This document shows, piece after piece, positions 20,901-28,317 of a stretch of DNA of 64,000 nt. Under the pieces are notes generated by a model, which ran no database searches, was not told the DNA's origin, and saw only the letters and a program-made list of their open reading frames with translations. How positions within the stretch are numbered: the first letter of the stretch is position 1; each line of letters opens with the position of its first letter. Source of the DNA: JAJDIA01 sp031555505 (GTDB lineage: Bacteria > Bacteroidota > Bacteroidia > Bacteroidales > Tannerellaceae); the NCBI GenBank assembly GCA_031555505.1, contig JAVBUH010000004.1, positions 1 to 64,000 of the forward strand, in the 5' to 3' direction. The position numbers were made by a program, and so were the translations under genes.

Positions 20901-21932
20901 GTTTTTGTCTTTCACGATCGAGCCGATCACAGCCCCATGGAAGCGGTCCGGATGATTGTCGTCAGATTGGTAATAGGTGTAATTGTCTACCTCCGGGTTG
21001 AAGAACCTTACATCTCCGTAAAACGACCCGATCCAAACAGACCCTTGTCGGTCGGCAAACAAGGCAAAGATGGTAGCCTCGGGAAGTACGTGGTTGCGGA
21101 TATAGACATCCCCCGCGTCATTATATCCTCGTGAAAGTTGGAAAATGCCGGATAAAGTACCTACCCAAAGGCTTCCTTTGCGGTCTTCCACCAAGCTGTA
21201 TATAGTAGTGGGAAATGTATCCGGTGTAGGGCGGTTGGCTACCCTTACCAGTTGCATATCCCCCTCGGGCGTGGAAACGTACAACTTCCGGGAGTCGCTA
21301 ATCGCCCAAATCTGGTTTTGTGAGTCTTTATACAGTGAGGTGATATTTTCATTGGGTAATCGTTTGGCAATGACTCTTTTCTGATTGCTGTCTATTATAT
21401 AGATACCTGCCTGTGTACTGATCCAGAAAACACCTTCGGTGATGGAGGATATGCCTGTGACGGAAGTTACATCTTCCGGAAGTGTCAGGATGACTGTTCG
21501 TTCGTCTGTTTCCTGATTGTAGAGGTAAAAGTCGCCATCGGCAAAATAATAGAGCTGGTTGCCTTTGCAATAGATCCGGCTGGTTGTAATCCCTGGCAGA
21601 CTGAATGTCTCCGTGCTTAGGTCGAAACAGATCAGATGATCTTCTGCAATGACATAGAGTGTTGACGCATTACCACAGATGGTGTGTATATTTGAATCTT
21701 CCACACCTCGAAAATACTCGGAAAGCCGATACGTTTTTACCGTTTCCCCATCGAAACAATTCAAGGCGTCATTGCCTATCCAGATGCGACCAATCGAATC
21801 CTGCCAGAATGAAATAGCCGACGACTGGGAGAGGCCTTGATTGGCTCCCAGTGTTTGGAAGTAGATATCCTGTCCCCATGCAGGAATCAAATGAAGCAGA
21901 GATGCCAGGCATATCAGGAGTTGTGATCTCAT
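17943..21932 (-). CDS. Hybrid two-component system regulator (HTCS), phosphorelay residues lost
   Basis: 1329 residues from the ATG at 21,932. The longer frame to 22,001 lacks a signal peptide. Domains: signal peptide (1-20), a periplasmic two-component-regulator propeller built from about 14 short blades (W-I-G-type strands such as GRIWIGN and GSLWVGT), a Y_Y_Y domain (about 680-745), one TM (about 752-775), HisKA/HATPase-like region (about 810-1040), receiver (about 1080-1195) and an AraC-type DNA-binding domain (1230-1329). The H-box reads NLSNEFRTPITLI: Asn822 replaces the phosphoacceptor His. The N-box Asn is Phe (NLLTFVFK) and no DxGxG G1-box is seen. The receiver reads IILSEINL: Glu1130 replaces the phosphoacceptor Asp, though the Glu pair, Thr and Lys are kept. 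It is divergent from susC, its probable target. Confidence 0.93.
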   Translation of the reverse strand: MRSQLLICLASLLHLIPAWGQDIYFQTLGANQGLSQSSAISFWQDSIGRIWIGNDALNCFDGETVKTYRLSEYFRGVEDSNIHTICGNASTLYVIAEDHLICFDLSTETFSLPGITTSRIYCKGNQLYYFADGDFYLYNQETDERTVILTLPEDVTSVTGISSITEGVFWISTQAGIYIIDSNQKRVIAKRLPNENITSLYKDSQNQIWAISDSRKLYVSTPEGDMQLVRVANRPTPDTFPTTIYSLVEDRKGSLWVGTLSGIFQLSRGYNDAGDVYIRNHVLPEATIFALFADRQGSVWIGSFYGDVRFFNPEVDNYTYYQSDDNHPDRFHGAVIGSIVKDKNQTLYIATEGSGINIMHQGSNKVIHLTIADGLPRGKIRSLWYDEKYDRIFIGTYMDGMCYLDIKTRQIHRIPYGDLNSNLQRIVEEIHPYKDDLMLLTQDGIFRLDRASLKISWYFDEPTLRKASSDIIRTIYIDDRNVLWISSFRSGLLTINLDTLQIIRNYGDGIRESSAIPSAIVNICGDSKRGLFLATLKSGIVSYDMENDSFHPFATEQQHLLSSICYNMTFSWYGNLIVTTNKGISILSIDDSRQIISSRHFHLSPTFPLSALSIDCGLYSSYMRDRIYVGGLYGLLIFSESDILQTEMSSDYTLYFSSLSINNKPISASSPLLKNSLYTADKITLPYNKNTLAISFASSNYLSSHTNRYEYKLEGLENYWTETDYKTIIFNSLRPGNYKLVVREPATNKSTELAIIIKPPVWATLPAYVIYTAIILLILWWFMRFNKSKLKLQLSLESERKEVGRIEEANRNKLNFFVNLSNEFRTPITLILSQLDRLSHDLPASAVNKIDRIQKQASRLQDLITELIDFRKLDQNRLHLRVKEHNLAHHLEEIGSLYQKYASEKQIIYRIVPLHTPVQVWFDLKQIQKTIYNLLTFVFKETTAKESITLSLHQQSKWAEIRITRKGNISDSESNNYLFDFLNNKTNMRSDFSLLPEGGIGLAFSKGILSLHRGEIDILDEKEKHTRTYIIRLLLGNTHFTEKELQDTSEPVEPLSLIHPEVKKESFRSELILTGDEEKGVHMLLIEENDEMREMLKEAFSVVYDVTAVNDAQAGYEYATREHPDIILSEINLHRLSGMEMCQMLKSNINTLHIPVVLMTSQPSEKQHIESIRSGTDAYIIKPFNIEILFLRCNHLVRNRKKILQNLAKRPEGETVEFITNSRDQGFLEQANQAIENNCSNTDYDTTAWSRDLGISRTRLFTQIKQITGMTPNDYILHLKMEKGMRLLTEDRDLTIAEIAYRLGFTNPAYFSKCFKKQFGITPVDFRKK

Positions 21933-21988
21933 ATCGTCGGTGAAATTTAATTTAAATATTTTAGCAATCTCATGGCGATTTATTAGGG

Positions 21989-22024
21989 TAAAATCGTACA
22001 ATTATATGTACAAATCGTACACAA
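21989..22024. promoter_or_regulatory. Candidate HTCS operator: direct repeat AAATCGTACA spaced 21 bp
   Basis: AAATCGTACA occurs at 21,991-22,000 and again, identical, at 22,012-22,021. The 21-bp step (two helical turns) is what an AraC-type dimer reading tandem half-sites would need. The overlapping GTACA...TGTAC dyad may add to recognition. The site is about 60 bases upstream of the regulator ATG and about 35 bases upstream of the likely susC -33 element, so it could serve both genes. Confidence 0.55.
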
Positions 22025-22055
22025 AACTATAATATAATATGAAAGGATGTATCTG

Positions 22056-22088
22056 TTTATGCGAGAAAAACATAATTTAATACTTTTG
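22056..22088 (+). promoter_or_regulatory. Candidate susC promoter
   Basis: TTTA (22,056-22,059) at -33, a 21-bp spacer and TACTTTTG (22,081-22,088) at -7 fit the Bacteroidetes consensus with one mismatch in the -33. The predicted leader before susC is about 175 nt, long enough for post-transcriptional control, though no clear structure was identified in it. Confidence 0.5.
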
Positions 22089-22269
22089 AAATAAAATCTA
22101 AAGGGAGGTTTGTTCCATGAAAAGGCGAAAACAAGCGTACATGCCCATAAGCCCTGAAGAACCATAGAGGTTGCCGGGGTGTTGCATGACGCGGAATGTT
22201 TATGGAATAGTCTCTCAAATAGTAAACAAATATGTATGTATGTAATGTTAAACTATTAATTTATCTGTT

Positions 22270-25200
22270 ATGCCAAAAATGGAAACAAGCAAAATTTTGT
22301 GTGTGTTGATATTGGCTGCTGGTTTATGCTTTTCCGGAAGTATATATGCTGCAGGCAATAATCCGGCAGGAAAGAGTACGGAAGTGTCTCAACAGAAGAG
22401 AACAATCAAAGGTACTGTTACGGATGAGCTGGGTCCGGTAACCGGGGCCTCAATTGTGGTGAAAGGAACCACGCTGGGAACCATTTCCGATTTGAATGGT
22501 CTATTCAGTATTGAGGTAAGCGAAGGACAAACACTCGTTGTCTCTTTCATCGGATATGTATCCCAGGAAATACGAGTAACGAATCAAACGTCGCTGGACA
22601 TCAGATTGGTGGAAGATGCACAAACACTGAGTGAGGTGGTGGTCACCGCCTTGGGTGTAAAACGTGAAAAGAAAGCGCTGGGCTATGCCGTGCAGGAGTT
22701 AAAAGGCGATGCCATCATCGAATCGCGCGAAGTAAACGTAACCAATGCGTTGTCTGGTAAGATATCCGGACTACAGGTTATACGTTCAAGTAATGGTCCG
22801 GCCGGCTCGTCTAAGATTGTGTTGCGTGGATATACTTCGTTGACTGGCGACAACCAGCCACTCATCGTAGTAGACGGTGTGCCGATGGACAACAAGGCCG
22901 GTGCTGAGAACAACGACTACTGGAACCCGTCTCCCGATATGGGCAACGGCCTGTCTGACATCAACCCTGAAGATATTGAAAGTATGTCAGTATTGAAAGG
23001 AGGATCTGCAGCCGCTTTATATGGTTCGCGTGCTGGTAATGGGGTGATCCTGATTACCACTAAGACCGGTAAGCGTTCCGATGGTTTGGGCATTACCCTC
23101 TCCTCTTCCGTTGCGTTCGAAACGGTATTTATGTCGCCTAAGATGCAGTCTGCTTTCGGGCAGGGTGAGAATGATATTTTCGACAATCGTTCTAACTATA
23201 GTTGGGGGCCACGTATTGAAGGGCAATCTGTTACCAACTGGAATAATGTGTCTGAGAAGATGGCTGCTTATGACAACATCAAAAATTACTTTGATACCGG
23301 TACTAACCTGACGGAAAGTATTACGTTCCAGCAGCAATACGGCAAATCGTCTATCTATACGTCGTTAACACGTACAGACGACCATAGTAAGATACCCGGT
23401 TCTACCTATAAACGAACAAACCTTACCGCCCGTGCCGTATCCACTTTTGGTAAAGACGACCGGTGGACTACCGACACCAAGGTGCAATTTATCCGTTCCG
23501 ATGCTATGAACCGTCCGTCAAACGGAAACAATGCCTCCAACCCGTTCTTTACCATGTATCTGTTGCCACGTTCGATGGATATCCGTGGATTTAATCCTCC
23601 GACGAATGAAAACGGCTCCATGCTCTGGTATGGTGGCAGTTCGCAGGTGAACCCTTATTGGGCAGCCAAGTACAATCTGAATCAGGACGTGAGGGATCGT
23701 TTCCTCATGTCGGGATCGTTGAAGTATAAATTCACCGACTGGTTGGATGCCGAAGTGAAAGGCGGTACCGACATGTACACCACCCAGGTCGAAAACAAAC
23801 TGTATGCCGGTAGCCCGCTGAGCGCCACGGGCCGCTATACATTCGGCGACGATACGTTCTATGAAAACAACTTTAGTTTTCTTGTGTCGGCCCGCAAAGA
23901 CAATCTGATCGACAAATTGGGGGCTTCCGCTTCATTTGGGGGTAACCTGATGTCGCGCAAATATACCCGGATCAGAGGTAATTCGGGCGACTTAGAAGTG
24001 CCCAACCTGTTCTCTATCAACAACGGACAGAATAATCCAACGGTAGATGAAGGCTACTACCGGAAAAAAATCAATTCGTTGTACGGTACAGTTCAGTTAA
24101 ACTGGGACGGTTATCTCTTCCTGGATGGGACGTTCCGTAACGACTGGTCGTCTGCCCTGAGCAAGGCTAACCGTTCGTTCTTCTATCCTTCCGTGAGTGT
24201 GGCTTATGTCTTCTCTGATATGATGAACAAGATGGATATGGAGTTGCCTCAGTGGATTTCTTTTGCCAAAATACGCGGATCATTTGCACAAGTAGGTAAT
24301 GACTTGGATCAGTATCAGTTGTATAATACCTACGTGATCGGTAAAGACCCCAACGGCAATACCACAGCCAGAAGTCGCGATACGCTGTTTGATTCGAACG
24401 TGAAGAGCGAATTGATCACCACTTATGAAGCCGGTGCCGAAATACGTTTCTTCAATAACCGCCTCGGTTTTGATTTTGCCTGGTATAAATCAAATGCTAC
24501 CCGGCAGTTGATCAACCTGCCGATGGATCCGTTGAGTGGATACAACTACCGTAAGATCAATGCCGGTGATATCCAGAACGAAGGTATAGAGTTAATGATG
24601 AATGCCCGTATCCTGGAAATGAAGAACAGCCTGACCTGGGATTTGCTGGCAAACTTTTCGACCAACAAGAATAAGGTGAAGTCGCTGGCCGATGGGGTAG
24701 AAAGGTATGCTATCGGTAATTATGACACGGATGTAAGCATTCTGGCTGTTGCCGGTGGTGATTACGGTGAGATCTACGGTACTACATTCAAACGTGTAAC
24801 CGACAAATCGAGCCCCTACTTCGGAAAGATGATCGTAGACGATAACGGACTTCCCCAGCGTGAGACTAAAAAGAGCAAGTTGGGTACTCAGCAGGCCTCT
24901 TCATTGCTTGGTGTCACCAATACGTTTGGTTTCAAGGGTTTCTCACTGAGCTTCCTGATTGACTGTCGGTTTGGCGGACAGATATTCTCGGGCACCAACA
25001 ATGCGATGCAGTTTAACGGTACCGCCGAAGCAACAGCTCCCGGAGGAAACCGCGACAAACTCGTAGTAGATGCCGTGGTGCCGACAGGCAATACCTATGC
25101 AGTCAATACCAAAGAGATCACTGCACAGGACTATTGGCGTGCTTTATCTGGACAAGGCAACCTGGGTATTATTGAGAACAATATCTATGATGCCACCAAT

Positions 25201-25437
25201 ATCCGTTTGAGGAATATCCAGTTGAACTACAGTTTTGCAAAGCGAATGTTGGCAAAAACTCCGTTCCAGCAAGTGAAATTGGGCGTTTCCTGTAATAATG
25301 TCTGGATGATCAAGAGCAACCTGAATGGTGTAGACCCCGAATCGGTATTTGCAGCCGGCTCGAATGCTGTAGGATTTGAAAATGCAGCCTCTCCCACGTC
25401 TCGCAGCTATTTGTTTAACGTTACACTCGGTTTCTAA
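22270..25437 (+). CDS. SusC/RagA-family TonB-dependent outer-membrane transporter
   Basis: 1055 residues. A signal peptide (about 1-28, ending SIYAAG) is followed by a carboxypeptidase-regulatory-like domain (about 47-125, with VTGASIVVKGTTLGTISDLNG split by a loop), a plug (about 135-255 with VLRGYTSLTG, VVDGVPMD and the SusC signature SVLKGGSAAALYGSRAGNGVI in two parts) and a 22-strand barrel ending SYLFNVTLGF. This is the normal SusC layout. It imports a ligand captured by SusD with energy from TonB-ExbBD. The subgroup resembles those starting VVTALGVKREKKALGY. A start at the Met at residue 4 is also possible. It lies 11 bases upstream of susD and divergent from the regulator. The ligand is unknown. 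Confidence 0.95.
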   Translation: MPKMETSKILCVLILAAGLCFSGSIYAAGNNPAGKSTEVSQQKRTIKGTVTDELGPVTGASIVVKGTTLGTISDLNGLFSIEVSEGQTLVVSFIGYVSQEIRVTNQTSLDIRLVEDAQTLSEVVVTALGVKREKKALGYAVQELKGDAIIESREVNVTNALSGKISGLQVIRSSNGPAGSSKIVLRGYTSLTGDNQPLIVVDGVPMDNKAGAENNDYWNPSPDMGNGLSDINPEDIESMSVLKGGSAAALYGSRAGNGVILITTKTGKRSDGLGITLSSSVAFETVFMSPKMQSAFGQGENDIFDNRSNYSWGPRIEGQSVTNWNNVSEKMAAYDNIKNYFDTGTNLTESITFQQQYGKSSIYTSLTRTDDHSKIPGSTYKRTNLTARAVSTFGKDDRWTTDTKVQFIRSDAMNRPSNGNNASNPFFTMYLLPRSMDIRGFNPPTNENGSMLWYGGSSQVNPYWAAKYNLNQDVRDRFLMSGSLKYKFTDWLDAEVKGGTDMYTTQVENKLYAGSPLSATGRYTFGDDTFYENNFSFLVSARKDNLIDKLGASASFGGNLMSRKYTRIRGNSGDLEVPNLFSINNGQNNPTVDEGYYRKKINSLYGTVQLNWDGYLFLDGTFRNDWSSALSKANRSFFYPSVSVAYVFSDMMNKMDMELPQWISFAKIRGSFAQVGNDLDQYQLYNTYVIGKDPNGNTTARSRDTLFDSNVKSELITTYEAGAEIRFFNNRLGFDFAWYKSNATRQLINLPMDPLSGYNYRKINAGDIQNEGIELMMNARILEMKNSLTWDLLANFSTNKNKVKSLADGVERYAIGNYDTDVSILAVAGGDYGEIYGTTFKRVTDKSSPYFGKMIVDDNGLPQRETKKSKLGTQQASSLLGVTNTFGFKGFSLSFLIDCRFGGQIFSGTNNAMQFNGTAEATAPGGNRDKLVVDAVVPTGNTYAVNTKEITAQDYWRALSGQGNLGIIENNIYDATNIRLRNIQLNYSFAKRMLAKTPFQQVKLGVSCNNVWMIKSNLNGVDPESVFAAGSNAVGFENAASPTSRSYLFNVTLGF

Positions 25438-25448
25438 TTATAATACGT

Positions 25449-27359
25449 ATGAAGACAATGAAAAATATCAAATACCTATCGCTTATTGCCGGATCACTTC
25501 TTCTGGCCGCATGTAGCGACTTTGATGAAGTAAATACCGATCCGAAAGCCGCGAATGTGGATCAGGTTCAGGTTGAATATGTGATCAACCAATCCATCAC
25601 ACAGGCTCAACAAGATCCGGATGTGGCCGAACGTTCCTTTATTCTGTACTGGAAAACTGCTGCTCGCCAGCACCGTCAGACCGGTTTTTCCAACGGAGCC
25701 GATAATGACGGCTGGACTACGAATTACTACAACCAGATCGCCGGTTGGCTCACTGCCGCAAACCTGGCTATTCAAGTGGCTGAAGAACAGATTGCAAGTG
25801 GTACAGCCAAGGAGTATACGCCTAACCTGATGCAAGTGGCCCGTATTTGGCGTGCCTATCTGATGAGTGAGTTTACAGACAACTTCGGCCCCATGCCGTT
25901 GGATGGATTTCAGGGTACAAATCCTACCTTCTCTGATGTCGAATCCGTATACAACTTCATATTGAGCGAATTGAAGGATGCTTCCGCCAAGTTGGATCTC
26001 AATGTTAAGAATACTACCGAGTCCTTTACTAAACTCGACCGGGTATATGGTTTTGACTTTGCCAAATGGCAAAAGTACGCCAATTCCATGCGGCTTCGTC
26101 TGGCCATGCGCCTGTCTGAAGTTGATCCTTCGAAAGCACAGTCTGAGTTTGAAGATGCCGTGAAAGGAGCTTTGATCCAGAATGCCACCGAGGCATTCAC
26201 TGTGGCCGAACGTCCGGGATGGGATGCCCTGACCGGTGTGATGACCCGTGAGTGGAACGCCCAGTTGATGGCGGCTTCCCAGAATAATATCTTTATCGGA
26301 CTGGGCGGTATCAAGACGGCCGATCGTATGCCTTCGTACGCTCCTTATGTGAAGCCGGCCGACTGGATGGGTATCAAGTACGACCAGCATTTCTCTTCTA
26401 TGACCAACGACCCGTCTGCCGGTTTCTGGTACGACGGTATCCAGCCGGTTATGGATCCGCGTGCTTATTCGTTATACATTGCTCCGGGCGATTTTGACAA
26501 TCCGAATTTTAACGCATATCCCTCTTGGGATCAGACCGCCCGTACAGTACAACGTGATCTGGTCGACGCCAATGGCGCCACCGTGGTGACCATTGATGCC
26601 TCCTTTACCTGGAACGGCGCTCCGCTGGGCGACTGGGGAGAGAAAGGATCGAAGAATTTTGTCTACAGCTATAATGGAACCAATCCGCGCCTGAGCAATC
26701 AGTTCCGTGCCAGTGCCAGTTCTCGCATTTTCTTTGCCGAGTGGGAAACCTACTTCCTGATTGCCGAAGCTGCCGTACGGGGCTGGTCAGTTCCGATGGA
26801 TGGCAAGACAGCGTATGAAAACGGGATTCGTGCCAACTTCGCTTATTGGAACCTATCTCAGTTTGTCGATGCCTATATTGCCTCTACCGATTTTAACCGT
26901 GTAGGTACATCGGTAAGTTGGACACATACCACCGAACCTTCCGGCACAAAGGCCATGCGTTACAAAGATGGATATACCGGCGCCGAAGGTGTATACCAGA
27001 TGCCTTATCCTACCAACACGATCTATAAGAATGGTACTGTGAAGAACGACCAGTTGACAAAGATCATCACCCAGAAGTTCATTGCACAAGCCCCGTGGCT
27101 GCCGATGGAAGTATGGAGCGATCAGCGTCGCCTGGGTCTTCCGTTCCTGGAAAACCCGTGTGTGGAAAAGCCGTTGCTTGATATGCCGGCATTGACGCAA
27201 AGCAACTACATGACCAACAGTGTGGCTTTCTATCCGCAGCGTCTGAAATATCCTGCCAGTCTGGAAAACAGTAACCCGGAAGGGTATAGACAAGCTGTTT
27301 CGCATTTGGGAAGCGGCGGGGATTTTGTTCTCACACCACTGTGGTGGGCAAAGCATTGA
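25449..27359 (+). CDS. SusD/RagB-family surface lipoprotein (SusD-like_2 type)
   Basis: 636 residues. Lipoprotein signal with LLLAACSDF (Cys near residue 22) followed by the family hallmark FDEVNTDPKAAN. TPR-like helices (for example YNFILSELKDASAKLD near 170 and WQKYANSMRLRLAMRLS near 210) scaffold the ligand site. The motif MRYKDGYTGAEG and a late segment PWLPMEVWSDQRRLGLP are typical of the SusD-like_2 subgroup, which is slightly longer than classical SusD (about 500-550). It acts as the lid of the SusC pore on the cell surface. It is second in the susCD operon, closed by a terminator about 40 bases downstream. Confidence 0.95.
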   Translation: MKTMKNIKYLSLIAGSLLLAACSDFDEVNTDPKAANVDQVQVEYVINQSITQAQQDPDVAERSFILYWKTAARQHRQTGFSNGADNDGWTTNYYNQIAGWLTAANLAIQVAEEQIASGTAKEYTPNLMQVARIWRAYLMSEFTDNFGPMPLDGFQGTNPTFSDVESVYNFILSELKDASAKLDLNVKNTTESFTKLDRVYGFDFAKWQKYANSMRLRLAMRLSEVDPSKAQSEFEDAVKGALIQNATEAFTVAERPGWDALTGVMTREWNAQLMAASQNNIFIGLGGIKTADRMPSYAPYVKPADWMGIKYDQHFSSMTNDPSAGFWYDGIQPVMDPRAYSLYIAPGDFDNPNFNAYPSWDQTARTVQRDLVDANGATVVTIDASFTWNGAPLGDWGEKGSKNFVYSYNGTNPRLSNQFRASASSRIFFAEWETYFLIAEAAVRGWSVPMDGKTAYENGIRANFAYWNLSQFVDAYIASTDFNRVGTSVSWTHTTEPSGTKAMRYKDGYTGAEGVYQMPYPTNTIYKNGTVKNDQLTKIITQKFIAQAPWLPMEVWSDQRRLGLPFLENPCVEKPLLDMPALTQSNYMTNSVAFYPQRLKYPASLENSNPEGYRQAVSHLGSGGDFVLTPLWWAKH

Positions 27360-27398
27360 CAACACTGCCTCTAAAGAGGTAACGTACGTATAAAGAGG

Positions 27399-27440
27399 AG
27401 AGGAGCCAGGGTACTGTAAACCCGGCTTCTCTTTGTTTCT
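27399..27440 (+). terminator. Intrinsic terminator of susCD
   Basis: Stem AGAGGAGCC(A)GGG / CCCGGCTTCTCT with one bulged A and a 9-nt loop, followed by TTGTTTCT. The enzyme genes downstream therefore are not simply part of the susCD transcript. Confidence 0.75.
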
Positions 27441-27455
27441 ATATGTCTTCTGTTG

Positions 27456-27503
27456 TTACCACTTCCGGAAATCCACCGACGTAATGCCTAATCTATTAAT
27501 CCG
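27456..27503 (-). pseudogene. Scrap of an HTCS gene 3' end (AraC-domain C-terminus)
   Basis: Read on the minus strand, the segment encodes RINRLGITSVDFRKW and a stop, preceded by an in-frame TGA. This matches the end of the regulator at 17,943 (FGITPVDFRKK), and about 31 of 40 bases agree between the two loci. Only 15 codons survive. It sits directly after the susCD terminator, where many such loci carry a convergent regulator gene. The most direct reading is that a second HTCS gene was lost here and its final codons remain. Confidence 0.7.
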
Positions 27504-27607
27504 TCACAAACCGTGGGCTGGTCTCGGCTACGCCTTCGCCTGCGGACGTGACAGCCCTACGGGCTTTGTCGAAAAATGACTTCGGATTATTTTCATTTCC
27601 AACTAAA

Positions 27608-27662
27608 CTTCCTCTATGAAAAACCGTTTTTATATCAGGTGGTGTGCAAATCAACGCATTTT
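27608..27662 (+). repeat. Direct repeat, copy 1 (partner 28,194-28,245)
   Basis: Both copies start CTTCCTYTATRAAAA and end AATCAACGCATTTT, with a middle part that needs short gaps. Roughly three quarters of positions agree. Together they flank the palindrome and the 22-bp array, so the 530 bp between them may be an insertion or a unit able to recombine out. Confidence 0.6.
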
Positions 27663-27756
27663 CATGATTGTTTGATACACCGTCTGCTTTCACATTCAAC
27701 TATATTTGATGATTAAGACAGTCTGGTAATACCCCCTAAGTTGATTATTTGGAAAT

Positions 27757-27943
27757 CTGTTTTCACCTTTCACTTTCTACAGCAGTTCAATAAGTTAGCG
27801 TGAAAGGAGGCTTCAAGAAGCCTTTGTGCTGTCACTTTTGCTGTCACCGCAGAAGTGATTGCAGCAGTGACAGCAGAAGAGGAACTGCGCCCCTCCTTTC
27901 ACCCTAAGTGGCTGACTGGCTGCAGAAAGTGAAAGGGTGAAAG
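27757..27943. repeat. Long imperfect palindrome built from TCAC/GTGA words
   Basis: The outer arms (27,757-27,810 and 27,888-27,943) are inverted copies sharing TTTCAC, CTTTCACTTTCT, CAGC and GTGAAAGGAGG-type words. The core is a 47-bp near-palindrome opening GCTGTCACT and closing AGTGACAGC. TCAC/GTGA words in the core start at 27,832, 27,844, 27,855 and 27,867, that is every 11-12 bp. It could fold into a long hairpin as RNA or extrude as DNA. Confidence 0.7.
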
Positions 27944-28032
27944 CAAATGTCGTGCAAGAAGTTATAAAGGAAGGGTATGCACTATAAAGCAGGTTTTAGC
28001 GCTGCTCTTCCTGATGTAATTATCAGATGCAG

Positions 28033-28121
28033 GCCTTGTCCAAACGAGGCCTGCGCCTCACCACTGGTAACACGTGCGCCTCAGCTTTGTGAGGCGCAGG
28101 CCTCATTTAGTTGAGGCGTGC
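28033..28121. repeat. Four-unit tandem array, 22-bp period, dyad GCCTCA-N6-TGAGGC
   Basis: Units begin at 28,033 (GCCTTG), 28,055, 28,078 and 28,100 (all GCCTCA), so lengths are 22, 23, 22 and 22 bp. TGAGGC sits at 28,090 and 28,112, exactly 22 bp apart. The two right-hand units fit GCCTCA-N6-TGAGGC-N4. The word differs from those of the other arrays, but period and symmetry are shared. Confidence 0.75.
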
Positions 28122-28193
28122 GCCTGGCGGAAGCTACTCGTGCGTGTAGATTTACCCGGTGGTGCGTCCGGTTTTCCTGCATATCGGTGTAAT

Positions 28194-28245
28194 CTTCCTT
28201 TATAAAAAGCATTTTATACGCGGGGTGTGGCAATCAACGCATTTT
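28194..28245 (+). repeat. Direct repeat, copy 2 (partner 27,608-27,662)
   Basis: Second copy of the CTTCCTYTATRAAAA...AATCAACGCATTTT repeat. It ends about 40 bases before the -7 element of the phosphoesterase gene, so this copy may be the original upstream sequence and the other a displaced duplicate. Confidence 0.6.
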
Positions 28246-28283
28246 TTCAGGGAAAGACAGGTGCTGTTTACAATTGCAATTTG

Positions 28284-28291
28284 TAGCTTTG
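28284..28291 (+). promoter_or_regulatory. -7 promoter element for the phosphoesterase gene
   Basis: TAGCTTTG matches TAnnTTTG, 26 bases before the ATG at 28,318, giving this gene its own promoter separate from susCD. Confidence 0.5.
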
Positions 28292-28317
28292 TATCCGGAC
28301 ATATAATAAACAGAACC

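Larger units (their letters stand above)
27504..28283. other. Repeat-rich gene-free region between susD and the phosphoesterase gene
   Basis: About 780 bp without a credible gene. The 67-residue minus-strand frame (27,496-27,699) has no family resemblance and crosses repeats. From left to right it holds a short GCCC...GGGC hairpin near 27,555, a 55-bp degenerate direct repeat (27,608 and 28,194), a long imperfect palindrome (27,757-27,943) and a 22-bp-period array (28,033-28,121). The repeats are listed separately. Confidence 0.7.

Noticed and set aside
27496..27699. 67-residue minus-strand frame in the repeat-rich gap
   Set aside because: It crosses a direct repeat and an HTCS scrap, lacks a ribosome-binding site and looks non-coding.
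28145..28193. Second possible HTCS 3' relic (minus strand, KITPICRKTGRTTG then stop)
   Set aside because: The resemblance to ITPVDFRKK needs a two-residue gap and covers too few positions to trust.
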